Shown: positions 1-10,520 of the stretch, piece after piece
Layout of the letters: every line of letters starts with the position of its first letter
Position numbering within the stretch: position 1 is the first letter of the stretch
Assembly: GCF_008386575.1 (NCBI RefSeq)
Contig: NZ_VUOA01000028.1
Location: forward strand, 85,588-149,587
Length of the DNA stretch: 64,000 nt
Reading direction: 5' to 3'
From: Salinarimonas soli
GTDB taxonomy: Bacteria; Pseudomonadota; Alphaproteobacteria; Rhizobiales; Beijerinckiaceae
Program-made: the position numbers and the translations under genes
Notes under the pieces: model-generated
Seen by the model: the letters and a program-made list of their open reading frames with translations, nothing else
Databases searched by the model: none
What the model was told of the DNA's origin: nothing

Positions 1-18
1 GGGAGAGGGGAGCCCCCC

Positions 19-1137
19 CTACTCCGCGGCATCCGCCTTGAGCACGCCGCGGCGGATCTGGTCCTCCTCGATCGACTCGAACAGCGCCTTGAAGTTGCCC
101 TCGCCGAAGCCGTCGTCGCCTTTCCGCTGGATGAACTCGAAGAAGATCGGGCCGATGGCGGTCTTGCCGAAGCGCTGGAGCAGCACCTTGGTGTAGCCGC
201 CCTCCACCACGCCTTCGCCGTCGATGAGGATGCCGTTGCGCTGGAGCCGGTCCACGGGCTCGCCGTGGGTCTTCAGGCGCTGGCCGATGCGCTGGTAGTA
301 GATGTCGTTGGGGGCGGGCATGAACTCCAGCCCCGCGCCGATGAGCGCCTCGATGGACTCGTAGAGGTCCGTGGAGCCGAGCGCGATGTGCTGGATGCCC
401 TCGCCCTTGTACTCCTCCAGGTATTCCTGGATCTGGCCCGTCTCGCCCGCGTCCTCGTTGATGGGGATGCGGATCTTGCCGTCGGGGCTCGTCATGGCGC
501 GCGAGAGCAGGCCCGAGACCTTGCCCGAGATGTCGAAATAGCGGATCTGGCGGAAGTTGAAGAGCCGCTCGTAGAAGCCCGCCCACTCGTTGAGCCGGCC
601 GCGATAGACGTTGTGGGTCAGGTGGTCGATGTAGTGCAGGCCGACGCCGGCGGGCTTCGGATCGCGCTCGCCGAGCCACTCGAAATCCACGTCGTAGATC
701 GAGCCCTTCGCCCCGTAGCGGTCGACGAGGTAGATCTGCAGGCCGCCGATGCCCTCGATCGCCGGGATGTTGAGCTCCATCGGCCCGACCTGGGTCTGGG
801 CGGGCTTTGCGCCCATCGAGAGCGCCCGCTCGTAGGCGTATTTCGCGTCCACCACCCGGAAGGCCATGGCCGGCGCCGAGGGGCCGTGGGCGGCGGCGAA
901 GTTCGCGGCGAAGGAGCCCGGCTCCGAGTTCAGGATGAAGTTGATGTCGCCCTGGCGGTAGAGCGTCACCTTCTTCGAGCGGTGCCGCGCCACGGCCTGG
1001 AAGCCCATGAGCTTGAAATAGGCGTCGAGCTTCTCGGGCTCGGGGTGGCAATACTCGACGAACTCGAAGCCGTCGGTGCCCATGGGGTTCTCGTCGGAGA
1101 TCGCCGGGGGCGGGGCGTCGTGCGGAAAGGGACCCAT
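19..1137 (-). CDS. hpd: 4-hydroxyphenylpyruvate dioxygenase
   Basis: This non-heme Fe(II) enzyme converts 4-hydroxyphenylpyruvate plus O2 to homogentisate, the entry step of tyrosine ring cleavage, in the cytoplasm. At 372 aa it has the normal bacterial length. The C-terminal VOC-type domain carries the expected ligand triad: the first His of the DHLTHNV motif (H172), the His of GIQH (H250) and the Glu of FFEF (E334), followed by the family-typical C-terminal [13 protein letters not shown] segment. It lies 32 bp downstream of maiA on the same strand and is probably cotranscribed with maiA and marR. Homogentisate is then consumed by divergent hmgA. Identification is secure; the operon is inferred from spacing. 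Confidence 0.96.
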   Translation of the reverse strand: MGPFPHDAPPPAISDENPMGTDGFEFVEYCHPEPEKLDAYFKLMGFQAVARHRSKKVTLYRQGDINFILNSEPGSFAANFAAAHGPSAPAMAFRVVDAKYAYERALSMGAKPAQTQVGPMELNIPAIEGIGGLQIYLVDRYGAKGSIYDVDFEWLGERDPKPAGVGLHYIDHLTHNVYRGRLNEWAGFYERLFNFRQIRYFDISGKVSGLLSRAMTSPDGKIRIPINEDAGETGQIQEYLEEYKGEGIQHIALGSTDLYESIEALIGAGLEFMPAPNDIYYQRIGQRLKTHGEPVDRLQRNGILIDGEGVVEGGYTKVLLQRFGKTAIGPIFFEFIQRKGDDGFGEGNFKALFESIEEDQIRRGVLKADAAE

Positions 1138-1169
1138 CTGGTTGCTCCGTTACGGGGGGAGAGGAGGTG

Positions 1170-1793
1170 TCAGGCGGCGTCGGGCTGCGCCTCGGGGGCG
1201 GCATCCCGGAAGGCGGGAAGAGCCAGGCACGCGGCGTCCGCCGCCTGGATCCGCGGATAGGGGTCGAGGGGCACGGCGAAGCGCCGGGCGTTGTAGAGCT
1301 GGGGCACGAGGTAGAGGTCCGCGAGCGTCGGGGCCTCGCCGAAGCAGAACGGCCCGCCCTCGATCATCGCCTCCACGGCCTCCAGGCCCGTGACGACCCA
1401 GTGGCGATACCAGTCGTCGATGGCGGGCTGCTCGTGGCCCATGGCCTTGAGCCGGCGCAGGACCGCGAGATTGTTGAGCGGGTGGATGTCGCAGCCGATC
1501 AAGGCCGCGGCCGCGCGCACTCGGGCCCGCCGGACGAGATCGCGGGGCAGGAACGGGGGCTCGGGGAAGCGCTCGTCGAGATATTCCAAGATCGCGGGCG
1601 ACTGGACGATAACCGCGCCGTCGTGATCGAGCGCCGGCACACGCCCCTGCGGGTTGACGGCGAGATACGCGGGTGCCGACTGCTCGCCCTTCACGAGATG
1701 GATCGGCACCGATTCGTAGGGCACGCCTTTGAAGTTGAGCGCGATGCGCACCCGGTAGGCCGCCGAGGAGCGGAAATAATCGTACAGCTTCAT
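1170..1793 (-). CDS. maiA: maleylacetoacetate isomerase (zeta-class GST)
   Basis: Isomerises maleylacetoacetate to fumarylacetoacetate with glutathione, between HmgA and the fumarylacetoacetase. The 207-aa protein has a thioredoxin-like N-terminal domain with the zeta-class S-S-x-x-Y-R active-site motif at residues 9-14, the glutathione-binding NPQGRVPAL loop and an all-helical C-terminal domain. The start MKLYDYF is chosen because its ATG overlaps the TGA of the upstream marR by 4 bp (ATGA), a sign of translational coupling. A longer in-frame extension upstream reads like marR shadow and was rejected. Confidence 0.94.
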   Translation of the reverse strand: MKLYDYFRSSAAYRVRIALNFKGVPYESVPIHLVKGEQSAPAYLAVNPQGRVPALDHDGAVIVQSPAILEYLDERFPEPPFLPRDLVRRARVRAAAALIGCDIHPLNNLAVLRRLKAMGHEQPAIDDWYRHWVVTGLEAVEAMIEGGPFCFGEAPTLADLYLVPQLYNARRFAVPLDPYPRIQAADAACLALPAFRDAAPEAQPDAA

Positions 1794-2266
1794 TCCGCGG
1801 CCTCCCGAAGCGCCGCCGCGCCCATGACGTCCGCCTGCCGGTCGAGGCGGGCGATCAGCGCGAACAGCGTCTCGCGCTCCCCGTCCGTGAGGGGCGCCAG
1901 GAGCTTGCGCTCGAAGGCGAGCGCCTCCGGGGCGAGCGCCTCGTAGACCGCCCTCCCCGCCTCGGTGAGCGCCAGGAAATCCTCGCGCAGGTCCTCCGGG
2001 TTCGGTTCGCGCCGCACGAGGCCGCGCTCGACGAGACCCGCGACGGCACGCGACACGGTGGATTTGTGCATGACCGCATGGGCCGCCACGTCGCGCCCCG
2101 TGCGCACCCCGTACTGGCCGAGCGTCGCGACCACCCGCCAGCCTGGGATCGTGAGGCCGAAGCGGTCGGCGTAGATCTGCGCGAGCGCGTTCGATACCGA
2201 CGCCGCCAGGACGTTGAGCCGGTAGGGCAGGAAGCGCTCGAGGGCGATCAGGGGATCGTCGGCCAT
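1790..2266 (-). CDS. MarR-family regulator of tyrosine catabolism
   Basis: A 158-aa winged-helix MarR protein. The recognition region (HAVMHKSTVSRAVAGLVERG) and the wing segment around RREPNPEDLREDF are typical. The start MADDPLIAL is preferred because the longer in-frame start at 2377 would place coding sequence across the palindromic operator. It heads the marR-maiA-hpd operon and is divergent from hmgA, so it most likely represses both arms and responds to a tyrosine-pathway intermediate. MarR regulation of this pathway is known in proteobacteria; the ligand here is inference. Confidence 0.85.
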   Translation of the reverse strand: MADDPLIALERFLPYRLNVLAASVSNALAQIYADRFGLTIPGWRVVATLGQYGVRTGRDVAAHAVMHKSTVSRAVAGLVERGLVRREPNPEDLREDFLALTEAGRAVYEALAPEALAFERKLLAPLTDGERETLFALIARLDRQADVMGAAALREAAE

Positions 2267-2290
2267 CGTTGACAAGAACTCGTTGCTCGT

Positions 2291-2317
2291 GCAACCAACT
2301 ATGCCATAATTGGTTGC
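2291..2317. promoter_or_regulatory. near-perfect 27-bp palindrome, probable MarR operator
   Basis: The arms GCAACCAA and TTGGTTGC match exactly at 2291-2298 and 2310-2317. The whole 27-bp stretch is palindromic except for one symmetric base pair and the centre. It sits in the only intergenic space between marR and hmgA. On the minus strand a candidate TTGCCA/CATAGT -35/-10 pair overlaps it, so a bound dimer would block marR-maiA-hpd transcription and could also affect hmgA. Confidence 0.8.
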
Positions 2318-2365
2318 GATGGCAACCACCTCGCGGGACGCATCCCCGCCGGACAGGAGACCGCC

Positions 2366-3739
2366 ATGAATCTCCACACCCCCACCGGGCTTCAGACGGC
2401 GCAGGCGCGCTCAGGCCAGTCCGCCCTCGTCCCGGGCTACATGTCGGGCTTCGGCAATTCCTTCGAGACGGAGGCGCTGCCCGGCGCCCTGCCGGTCGGC
2501 CGCAACTCGCCGCAGAAAGTGAATTACGGCCTCTATGCCGAGCAGCTGTCGGGCTCGCCCTTCACGGCGCCCCAGGCCACGAACCAGCGCTCCTGGCTCT
2601 ACCGCATCCGCCCCGGCGTTAAGCACCAGAGCCGCTTTGCCAAGGCCGACCGCGGCCTCATCCGCACGGCGCCCGGCGCCCGCGACGAGGCGGACCGCCC
2701 GATCGGCCAGCTGCGCTGGGACCCGATCCCGATGCCAGACGAGGCGACGACCTTCCTGACGGGCCTGCGCACGATCACGACGGCGGGTGATTCCGACACG
2801 CAGGTCGGCATGGCGGCCCATGTCGTCCTCGTCACGTCCGCGACGGAGAACGAGTTCCTCTACAACGCCGACGGCGAGTTCCTCGTCGTGGCGCAGGAGG
2901 GCCGCCTGCGCTTTCGCACGGAGTTCGGGATCATCGAGATCGAGCCGGGCGAGATCTGCGTGATCCAGCGCGGCGTCATCTTCGCCGTCGATCCCGTGGA
3001 CGGGCCGGCGCGGGCCTATGTCTGCGAGAACTATGGCGGCGCCTTCACGCTGCCGGATCGCGGCCCCATCGGCGCCAATTGCCTTGCCAACCCCCGCGAC
3101 TTCCTCACCCCCGTGGCGGCGTTCGAGGATCGCGAGGAGCCCTGCCGGCTGTTCGTGAAGTGGGGCGGCGAGCTCTACGTCACCGACATCCCCCAGTCGC
3201 CCCTCGACGTGGTGGCCTGGCATGGGAACTACGCGCCCTACAAATATGATCTTCGCACCTTCTCGCCCGTGGGTGCCATCGGCTTCGACCACCCGGACCC
3301 GTCGATCTTCACGGTGATGACCGCGCCCTCCGAGACGCCGGGCACCGCCAACATTGATTTCGTGATCTTCCCCGAGCGCTGGATGGTGGCCGAGAACACG
3401 TTCCGCCCGCCCTGGTACCACCGCAACCTCATGAGCGAGTTCATGGGGCTAATCTACGGGGTCTACGACGCCAAGCCCGAGGGCTTCGTGCCGGGCGGCT
3501 TCTCGCTCCACAACCAGATGCTGCCGCACGGCCCGGACATGCAGGCCTTCGAGCACGCCTCGAACGGAGAGCTCAAGCCCGTGAAGCTCACGGGCACCAT
3601 GGCCTTCATGTTCGAGACCCGCTTCCCCCAGCGCCTCACGAAATATGCCGCCGAGCTGCCGCAGCTGCAGGAGACCTATCTCGACTGCTGGGACGGCCTC
3701 AAAAAGCACTTCGATCCGAGCCGGCGGGAGCCGAAATAG
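2366..3739 (+). CDS. hmgA: homogentisate 1,2-dioxygenase
   Basis: Cleaves homogentisate to maleylacetoacetate with Fe(II) and O2. The 457-aa protein is close to the family's usual length and has the cupin-like fold. The Fe ligands are visible in the C-terminal part: H352 and E358 in the [11 protein letters not shown] segment and H388 in LPHGPD, with the conserved [11 protein letters not shown] region upstream. The ATG is preceded by GGAGA. It is transcribed alone, divergently from the marR operon, and its promoter lies beside the palindromic operator. Confidence 0.97.
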   Translation: MNLHTPTGLQTAQARSGQSALVPGYMSGFGNSFETEALPGALPVGRNSPQKVNYGLYAEQLSGSPFTAPQATNQRSWLYRIRPGVKHQSRFAKADRGLIRTAPGARDEADRPIGQLRWDPIPMPDEATTFLTGLRTITTAGDSDTQVGMAAHVVLVTSATENEFLYNADGEFLVVAQEGRLRFRTEFGIIEIEPGEICVIQRGVIFAVDPVDGPARAYVCENYGGAFTLPDRGPIGANCLANPRDFLTPVAAFEDREEPCRLFVKWGGELYVTDIPQSPLDVVAWHGNYAPYKYDLRTFSPVGAIGFDHPDPSIFTVMTAPSETPGTANIDFVIFPERWMVAENTFRPPWYHRNLMSEFMGLIYGVYDAKPEGFVPGGFSLHNQMLPHGPDMQAFEHASNGELKPVKLTGTMAFMFETRFPQRLTKYAAELPQLQETYLDCWDGLKKHFDPSRREPK

Positions 3740-3773
3740 CTCCGGCACCGTCAAGCGATGACCGTCGGGGTTC

Positions 3774-3920
3774 CCCCCTCACCCGGCGCTTCGCGCCGAC
3801 CTCTCCCACCAGGGGAGAGGTTGCGTGCGCCTTCGGCGCCCGCTCGCGTCGCCGGCGCGCGGAGCGCGCCAACCTCCCCCTTGATGGGGGAGGTCGGGCC
3901 GAAGGCCCGGGTGAGGGTGG
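3774..3920. repeat. GC-rich palindromic intergenic repeat pair
   Basis: Two copies of a CCTCACCC...CTCTCCC-type repeat face each other, one ending in a GGGGAGAGGTTGCG arm and the other starting with a CAACCTCCCCC arm. They fill the gap between the ends of convergent hmgA and the TRAP binding protein. Related arms recur at least ten times in this window. No coding potential was seen. Confidence 0.7.
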
Positions 3921-3952
3921 CAGCGCCGCCCTCCCGGGCCTCGCTCCGCTTC

Positions 3953-5053
<1,101 letters not shown>

Positions 5054-5101
5054 CGTGAGGTGCCTCCCTTGGCTGTTCATTGAAAGCGACAGGTCCCGCC
5101 C

Positions 5102-6115
5102 ATGAAGCTCGCGTCACTCAAGCATGGCCGGGATGGCCGCCTCGTCGTGGTCTCGAAGGATCTGACCCGCGCCACCGATGCTTTCACCGTCGTGCCGACC
5201 TTGCAAGCGGCCCTGGACGATTGGGAACGGCATGCCCCGCGCCTCCTCGACCTCTCCGAAAGCCTCGGTCACGGCTCGGTGCCCTCGTTCCGCTTCCACG
5301 AGCACGATTGCGCCTCGCCCCTGCCCCGCGCCTTCCAATGGGCCGACGGCTCAGCTTACGTGAACCACGTCGAGCTCGTGCGCAAGGCCCGGGGCGCCGA
5401 GATGCCCGCCTCCTTCTGGACCGACCCGTTGATGTACCAGGGCGGATCCGACTCGTTCTTAGGCCCCCGGGAGCCGATTCCCATGGCGGACGAGGCCTGG
5501 GGCATCGATTTCGAGGCCGAGATCGCGGTGGTGACGGGCGACGTTCCCATGGGAGCCACCCGCGAGCAGGCCGCGGCCGCCATCCGGCTCGTCATGCTCG
5601 TGAACGACGTGAGCTTGCGCAACCTCATCCCAGCGGAACTCGGCAAGGGCTTCGGCTTCTTCCAGTCGAAGCCCTCCTCCGCCTTCTCCCCCGTGGCCGT
5701 CACCCCGGACGAGCTGGGCGACGCCTGGGACGAGGGCCGGCTGCATCTCCCCCTCATGTCCTTCGTCAACGGCCGCCCCTTCGGCCGCCCGAACGCAGGC
5801 CAGGACATGACCTTCGACTTCCCGACCCTCATCGCGCACGCGGCCAAGACCCGGCCGCTCGCCGCGGGATCCGTCATCGGCTCCGGCACCGTCTCCAACA
5901 AGGACGCGGACGGCGGCCCGGGGCGCCCCATCGCGCAAGGGGGCGTCGGCTATTCCTGCATCGCCGAAATCCGCACCATCGAGACCATCAAGGAGGGCAA
6001 GCCCTCGACGCCGTTCTTAAGCTTCGGGGACACGGTGCGGGTGGAGATGAAGGACGGGGCCGGGCACTCGATCTTTGGGGCGATCGAGCAGGAGGTGGTG
6101 CGGTATGGCGTCTAG
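5102..6115 (+). CDS. fumarylacetoacetate hydrolase family protein
   Basis: Predicted to hydrolyse fumarylacetoacetate to fumarate and acetoacetate, finishing the tyrosine pathway begun by hpd, hmgA and maiA. The 337-aa protein has the FAH catalytic fold in its C-terminal two-thirds: the metal-binding E-x-E pair (E138, E140), D169 in LVNDVSLRN, a conserved lysine (K190) in the FGFFQSKP segment, and the GSGTVSNKD loop. Its length and N-terminal helical segment match the roughly 330-aa bacterial fumarylacetoacetases. Other FAH-family reactions, such as acylpyruvate hydrolysis, cannot be excluded. It heads a run of overlapping genes (VOC, MBL, FAD monooxygenase, DUF2783). Confidence 0.88.
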   Translation: MKLASLKHGRDGRLVVVSKDLTRATDAFTVVPTLQAALDDWERHAPRLLDLSESLGHGSVPSFRFHEHDCASPLPRAFQWADGSAYVNHVELVRKARGAEMPASFWTDPLMYQGGSDSFLGPREPIPMADEAWGIDFEAEIAVVTGDVPMGATREQAAAAIRLVMLVNDVSLRNLIPAELGKGFGFFQSKPSSAFSPVAVTPDELGDAWDEGRLHLPLMSFVNGRPFGRPNAGQDMTFDFPTLIAHAAKTRPLAAGSVIGSGTVSNKDADGGPGRPIAQGGVGYSCIAEIRTIETIKEGKPSTPFLSFGDTVRVEMKDGAGHSIFGAIEQEVVRYGV

Positions 6116-6485
6116 CCTCGCGATGCTCGCGATCGACCACGTGCAACTCGCCATCCCGGCGGGCGGCGAGGAGGTCTGCCGACGCTTTTACATTGAGGTT
6201 CTGGGCATGTCGGAGATCCCAAAACCCGCCATCCTGGCGGCCCGCGGCGGCCTCTGGGTGCAGAGCGGCGCCGTGCAGATCCATCTCGGGGTCGAGGCCG
6301 ACTTCCGCCCGGCCCGTAAGGCCCATCCGGCGATTGTCGTGGCGAACCTCGACGCCCTCGCAACCCGCGTCAGCGACGCCGGCCACGCGCCGACGTGGGA
6401 CGGCTCTATTCCGGGCCTGCGGCGCTTCTTCGTGTCCGACCCGCACGGCAACCGCATCGAGTTCATGGAGCCCCCGCATGGCTGA
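6105..6485 (+). CDS. VOC (glyoxalase-like) family protein
   Basis: A 126-aa single vicinal-oxygen-chelate protein. It opens with the family signature LAIDHVQLAIPAG, has central FYIEVLGM, and ends with FFVSDPHGNRIEFME. The chosen ATG has GGAGG eleven bases upstream and overlaps the end of the FAH gene by 11 bp, so the genes are probably coupled. VOC proteins include dioxygenases, isomerases and lyases; its position suggests it acts on an aromatic ring-cleavage intermediate, but the substrate is unknown. Confidence 0.83.
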   Translation: MASSLAMLAIDHVQLAIPAGGEEVCRRFYIEVLGMSEIPKPAILAARGGLWVQSGAVQIHLGVEADFRPARKAHPAIVVANLDALATRVSDAGHAPTWDGSIPGLRRFFVSDPHGNRIEFMEPPHG

Positions 6486-7434
6486 CAAGGCTTTCGCCTC
6501 CACCGCCGACACCGCCGCGAAAACGATCTCCTTCGACGAGATCGGGCCGGGCCTCTACGCCTACACGGCGCAGGGCGATCCGAATTCCGGGATCATCGTC
6601 GGCGACGACGGGTGCATGGTGATCGACGCGCAGGCGACGCCCGCCATGGCCGGGGACGTGATCGCCCGGGCCCGGGAGGTCACCGACAAGCCGATCAAGT
6701 ACGTGGTGCTGACCCACTACCACGCGGTGCGGGTGCTCGGCGCCTCGGCCTATGGCGCGCAAGGGATCATCGCGTCGGACGCGACCTTGGGCCTCATCCA
6801 CGAGCGCGGCGAGCAGGACAAGGCGTCCGAGATCGGGCGGTTTCCCCGGCTCTTCCGGGGCGAGGACTCGATCCCGGCGGGGCTCACCTGGCCGACCCTC
6901 ACCTTCGACACCGAGATGTCGGTGTTCCTAGGCAAGCGCGAGGTGAAGCTCATGCATCTGGGCGCCGGCCATACCGCGGGCGACATCGTGGCCTGGGTGC
7001 CCGACGCGGGCGTCATGTTCTCCGGCGACCTCGTGGAATATCACTCGGCCTGCTATTGCGGCGATGCGCTCCTGCGCGAATGGCCCGGCACCCTCGACAA
7101 CATCCGCGAGTTCGCCCCCCGCGCCCTCGTGCCCGGCCGCGGCGACGCGCTCCAGGGCGAGGCTATTGTGCGCGAGGCCGTCGCCATGACCCGGGATTTC
7201 GTGACGACGCTCTACGGCGCGGCGGAGCTCTCCGTGGCGCGCGGCCGCTCGCTCAAGGACACCATGGCCGCGACCCGCGAGGTCATGGACCCGAAATTCG
7301 GCTCCTTCGCCATCTACGAGCACTGCCTCCCCTTCAACGTCTCGCGCGCCCATGACGAGGCGAGCGGCATCGACCATCCGGTGATCTGGACGGCGGAGCG
7401 GGACCGGGAGATGTGGGCGGCGTTGCAGGGGTGA
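6478..7434 (+). CDS. metallo-beta-lactamase-fold hydrolase with altered first metal motif
   Basis: A 318-aa MBL-fold protein that overlaps the VOC gene by 8 bp. Part of the usual metal set is visible: H80 and H82 in LTHYH, H165 in LGAGHTAGD and D184 in MFSGDL. The canonical H-x-H-x-D-H is not complete: the positions expected to hold Asp and His are V84 and R85 (THYHAVRV). This should change or remove one metal site. The protein may be a single-metal hydrolase or a related activity. Its place inside the aromatic operon suggests hydrolysis of a lactone or thioester intermediate, but the substrate is not known. Confidence 0.85.
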   Translation: MADKAFASTADTAAKTISFDEIGPGLYAYTAQGDPNSGIIVGDDGCMVIDAQATPAMAGDVIARAREVTDKPIKYVVLTHYHAVRVLGASAYGAQGIIASDATLGLIHERGEQDKASEIGRFPRLFRGEDSIPAGLTWPTLTFDTEMSVFLGKREVKLMHLGAGHTAGDIVAWVPDAGVMFSGDLVEYHSACYCGDALLREWPGTLDNIREFAPRALVPGRGDALQGEAIVREAVAMTRDFVTTLYGAAELSVARGRSLKDTMAATREVMDPKFGSFAIYEHCLPFNVSRAHDEASGIDHPVIWTAERDREMWAALQG

Positions 7435-7438
7435 TGCC

Positions 7439-9049
7439 ATGAACAGCCGCCGAACCCTCTACCAGTTCGCCTATGCCCGCCACCCCGACCAGGACGCCGC
7501 CTCACCCGCCGTCCGCCCCGTCGTGGTGATCGGCGCCGGGCCCGTGGGCCTGTGCGCGGCGATCGATCTGGCGCAGCGGGGCGTGCCCGTGACCCTCCTC
7601 GACGACGCGGACCGGATCGGCGAGGGCTCTCGGGGGATCTGCTACGCCAAGCGGACGCTTGAGATCCTGGACCGGCTCGGCGTCGGGGATCCGTGCGTCG
7701 AGAAGGGCGTGACCTGGCGTCTCGGCCGGGTCTTCCAGGGCGGGGACCTCCTCTACTCCTTCGATCTGCTCCCGGAGGACGGCCACAAGCGCCCGGCCTT
7801 CATCAACCTCCAGCAATATTACCTCGAGCACCACCTGGTGCGCCGCGCGCTCGATTGCGGCGTCGACCTGCGCTGGCGCAACCGGGTGAGCGCGATCGAG
7901 CCCCGGAACGACGGCGCGCGCCTCACCGTCGAGACCCCCGACGGCCCCTACCCGCTCCAGGCCGGCTGGGTCGTGGCGGCGGACGGCGCGCGCTCGCCCA
8001 CGCGCGCCATGCTCGGCCTCGACTTCACGGGCGAGGCGTTCGAGGAGCGCTTCCTCATCGCGGACGTGCGCATGCGGGGTAATTTCCCCACCGAGCGCTG
8101 GTTCTGGTTCGATCCGCCCTTCCACGCGGGCCGCTCCGCGCTCCTGCACAAGCAGCCCGACGATATATGGCGCATCGATCTGGGCCTGGGGCCGGATGCG
8201 GATGCGGCGGAAGAGCAGGATCCCAAGCGCGTGATCCCGCGCATCCGCCAGATGCTGGGCCACGACGCCTTCGAGCTCGAATGGGTCTCGGTCTACACCT
8301 TCCAGTGCCGGCGGCTGGAGCGCTTCGTCCACGGGCGCGTGGTGTTCGCGGGCGATGCCGCCCATCAGGTCTCGCCCTTCGGCGCGCGGGGCGCGAATTC
8401 CGGCATCCAGGACGCGGACAACCTCGCGTGGAAGCTCGCCCTCGTGGTGAAGGGCGAGGCGCCGGCCAGCCTCATCGACACCTACGACCTGGAGCGGTCA
8501 GCAGCGGCCGACGAGAATATCGGCCACTCGACCCGCTCCACCGACTTCATCGCGCCCCGCACCCGGCAGGAAGCGCGCTTTCGCGACGCCGCCCTGGCGC
8601 TCGCCCGCCACGCGGATTTCGCCAAGCGGCTCGTCAATTCCGGCAGGCTCTCGGCGCCGAGCGTCTACGACACGCCGCTCTCCACGCCCGATCGCGACGC
8701 GTGGGCGGGCAGCGCCCGGCTCGGCGGCCCGCTTCCCGACGCGCCCCTCACCGACGCGGAGGGCCGGCCCGTCTGGCTCCTCGACTTCTTGAGCGGCGAG
8801 CCGACGGCCATCCACGTGCCCGACGACGCGCCGCCGCCGGCCGTGGACGGGGTGAGGACGCTCGCCATCGGCCGGGACGTGCACGATTCCGCGGGCGTCT
8901 TCGCACGGCGCTACGACGCGACGCCCGGCGCCATCTATCTGGTGCGGCCCGATCAGCATCTCGCGGCCCGCTGGCGGCACCCCGATGCGGACGCGATCGC
9001 GGCGGCCGCGCGCCGGATGCGGGGGCATGCCCTGGAGGAGACCCCATGA
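7439..9049 (+). CDS. FAD-dependent aromatic hydroxylase (class A flavin monooxygenase)
   Basis: A 536-aa single-component flavoprotein monooxygenase of the PheA/MhpA group. It shows the FAD dinucleotide motif GAGPVG (residues 32-37), the DG motif in VVAADGARSPTR (182-183) and the GD motif in VVFAGDAAHQVSPFGARG (305-306). The roughly 150-residue C-terminal thioredoxin-like tail is usual for phenol and 3-hydroxyphenylpropionate hydroxylases. It starts 4 bp after the MBL gene and is coupled to the DUF2783 gene. In this setting it plausibly hydroxylates a phenolic acid to feed homogentisate or gentisate-type cleavage; the substrate is inference. Confidence 0.9.
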   Translation: MNSRRTLYQFAYARHPDQDAASPAVRPVVVIGAGPVGLCAAIDLAQRGVPVTLLDDADRIGEGSRGICYAKRTLEILDRLGVGDPCVEKGVTWRLGRVFQGGDLLYSFDLLPEDGHKRPAFINLQQYYLEHHLVRRALDCGVDLRWRNRVSAIEPRNDGARLTVETPDGPYPLQAGWVVAADGARSPTRAMLGLDFTGEAFEERFLIADVRMRGNFPTERWFWFDPPFHAGRSALLHKQPDDIWRIDLGLGPDADAAEEQDPKRVIPRIRQMLGHDAFELEWVSVYTFQCRRLERFVHGRVVFAGDAAHQVSPFGARGANSGIQDADNLAWKLALVVKGEAPASLIDTYDLERSAAADENIGHSTRSTDFIAPRTRQEARFRDAALALARHADFAKRLVNSGRLSAPSVYDTPLSTPDRDAWAGSARLGGPLPDAPLTDAEGRPVWLLDFLSGEPTAIHVPDDAPPPAVDGVRTLAIGRDVHDSAGVFARRYDATPGAIYLVRPDQHLAARWRHPDADAIAAAARRMRGHALEETP

Positions 9050-9273
9050 CGGCGCTCGCCCTGGAGAACCGCCTCCCTGATCCCGACGGGGGCTACCGGT
9101 CCCTCATCGAGGCGCATCGCGGCCTGTCCGACGAGGACAGCGCCCACCTCAACACCCGCCTCGTCCTCATCCTCATGAACCACATCGGCGACCACGAGGT
9201 GCTGCGCGAGGCCATCGCGCTCGCCCGCACCTCCGGACCCGCTGCGAGCGAGGAGCCGCGACTCGAAGCTTAA
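9046..9273 (+). CDS. DUF2783 small protein
   Basis: A 75-aa acidic, mostly helical protein matching my recollection of the DUF2783 family (LSDEDSAHLNTRLVLILMNH core). Its ATG overlaps the TGA of the monooxygenase (ATGA). Close coupling to a flavin monooxygenase suggests an accessory role, but no function is known to me. No signal peptide or membrane segment. Confidence 0.78.
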   Translation: MTALALENRLPDPDGGYRSLIEAHRGLSDEDSAHLNTRLVLILMNHIGDHEVLREAIALARTSGPAASEEPRLEA

Positions 9274-9405
9274 GCATTCCTGCTCTATTCTGACGGCGCG
9301 ATCGTTGCCCGGCGGCATGGCGTCTGCCAGGGTGACGGCACGTCAGGCTCCCGCCGGGAGCCGCTGACATCAAGAAACGCTCAAGAACAGCCGAGGAGGA
9401 CGCCT

Positions 9406-10455
9406 TTGACCACCCGCCGCAAGTTCCTCGCCCTCGCGGGCTCGACCCTCGCCATGCCGGCACTGCTGCGGGAGGGCTATGCCCAGTCCGCCGAGGTGCA
9501 GCTGCGCATGCACCACTTCCTGCCGCCCGTCGCCAACGGCCAGACCAAGTTTCTGGCCCCCTGGGCCAAGAAGGTCGAGGAGGAGTCCAAGGGCCGCATC
9601 AAGATCCAGATCTTCCCCGCCATGCAGCTCGGCGGCTCCCCGCCCCAGCTCTTCGACCAGGCGCGCGACGGCGTGGCCGACCTCGTCTGGACCCTGCCCG
9701 GCAACACGCCCGGCCGCTTCCCCGGCATCGAGACCTTCGAGCTGCCCTTCGTCCCCCATCGCCGCGCGATCGTGAACTCCCTGGCGGTGCAGGAATTCGC
9801 CGAGGCGAACCTCCGGGACGAGTTCAAGGAGGTGAAGCCGATCTGCTTCTGGGCGCACGACCACGGGCTCATCCACGCCAACAAGCCCGTGCGCACCATG
9901 GAGGACATGAAGGGGCTCAAGCTGCGCTTCCCCACCCGCCTCGCGGGCGAGGCCCTGCGCGCCCTGGGCGCGAGCGCGTTGGGCATGCCGATCCCGCAGG
10001 TGCCGGAATCCCTGGCGCAGCGCGTCATCGACGGCACCGTGATCCCCTGGGAGGTCGTGCCCTCGATCAAGGTGCAGGAGCTCGTGAAGAACCACACGGA
10101 GATCCCGGGCTCGCCCACGCTCTACACGGCCACCTTCGTCCTCGCCATGAACCGAGCGAAGTATGAGGGCATGCCCGCCGATCTGCGCGAGGTGATCGAC
10201 CGCAACTCGGGCCAGGTGGCCGCCGCCATGGCGGGCCGGGTGTGGGACGAGCAGGCGGTGGTCGTCTCCGACATGGTCAAGAAGCGCGGCAACACCCTCA
10301 TCACCCTCGACGAGGCCGAGGCCAAGCGGTGGCAGCAGGCGACGCAGCCCGTCATCGACAACTGGGTGAAGAGCACGAAGGAGCGCGGCCTCGATGGGCA
10401 GAAGCTCCTGGAGCAGGCCCGCGCGGCCCTCGCCAAGCACGAGAAGGCCGCCTGA
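9406..10455 (+). CDS. TRAP transporter substrate-binding protein, DctP family
   Basis: A 349-aa periplasmic solute receptor. It has a twin-arginine-type leader (TTRRKFLALAG, cleaved near GYAQS) and the DctP-family blocks PWAKKVEEESKGRIKIQIFP, GLKLRFPTRLAGEALRALG and VPESLAQRVIDGTV. The start is a TTG with a strong GAGGAGG a few bases upstream; no ATG fits. It is followed by matching DctQ and DctM genes, so this is a complete TRAP system. Location behind an aromatic operon suggests import of an aromatic or organic acid, but the ligand cannot be read from the sequence. Confidence 0.9.
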   Translation: MTTRRKFLALAGSTLAMPALLREGYAQSAEVQLRMHHFLPPVANGQTKFLAPWAKKVEEESKGRIKIQIFPAMQLGGSPPQLFDQARDGVADLVWTLPGNTPGRFPGIETFELPFVPHRRAIVNSLAVQEFAEANLRDEFKEVKPICFWAHDHGLIHANKPVRTMEDMKGLKLRFPTRLAGEALRALGASALGMPIPQVPESLAQRVIDGTVIPWEVVPSIKVQELVKNHTEIPGSPTLYTATFVLAMNRAKYEGMPADLREVIDRNSGQVAAAMAGRVWDEQAVVVSDMVKKRGNTLITLDEAEAKRWQQATQPVIDNWVKSTKERGLDGQKLLEQARAALAKHEKAA

Positions 10456-10520
10456 CCGCAGCCCGGGCGGGGGGAACGCCCCCGCCCCTTCCACGCCGAT
10501 CCTCCCTCCGGACAGACCCG

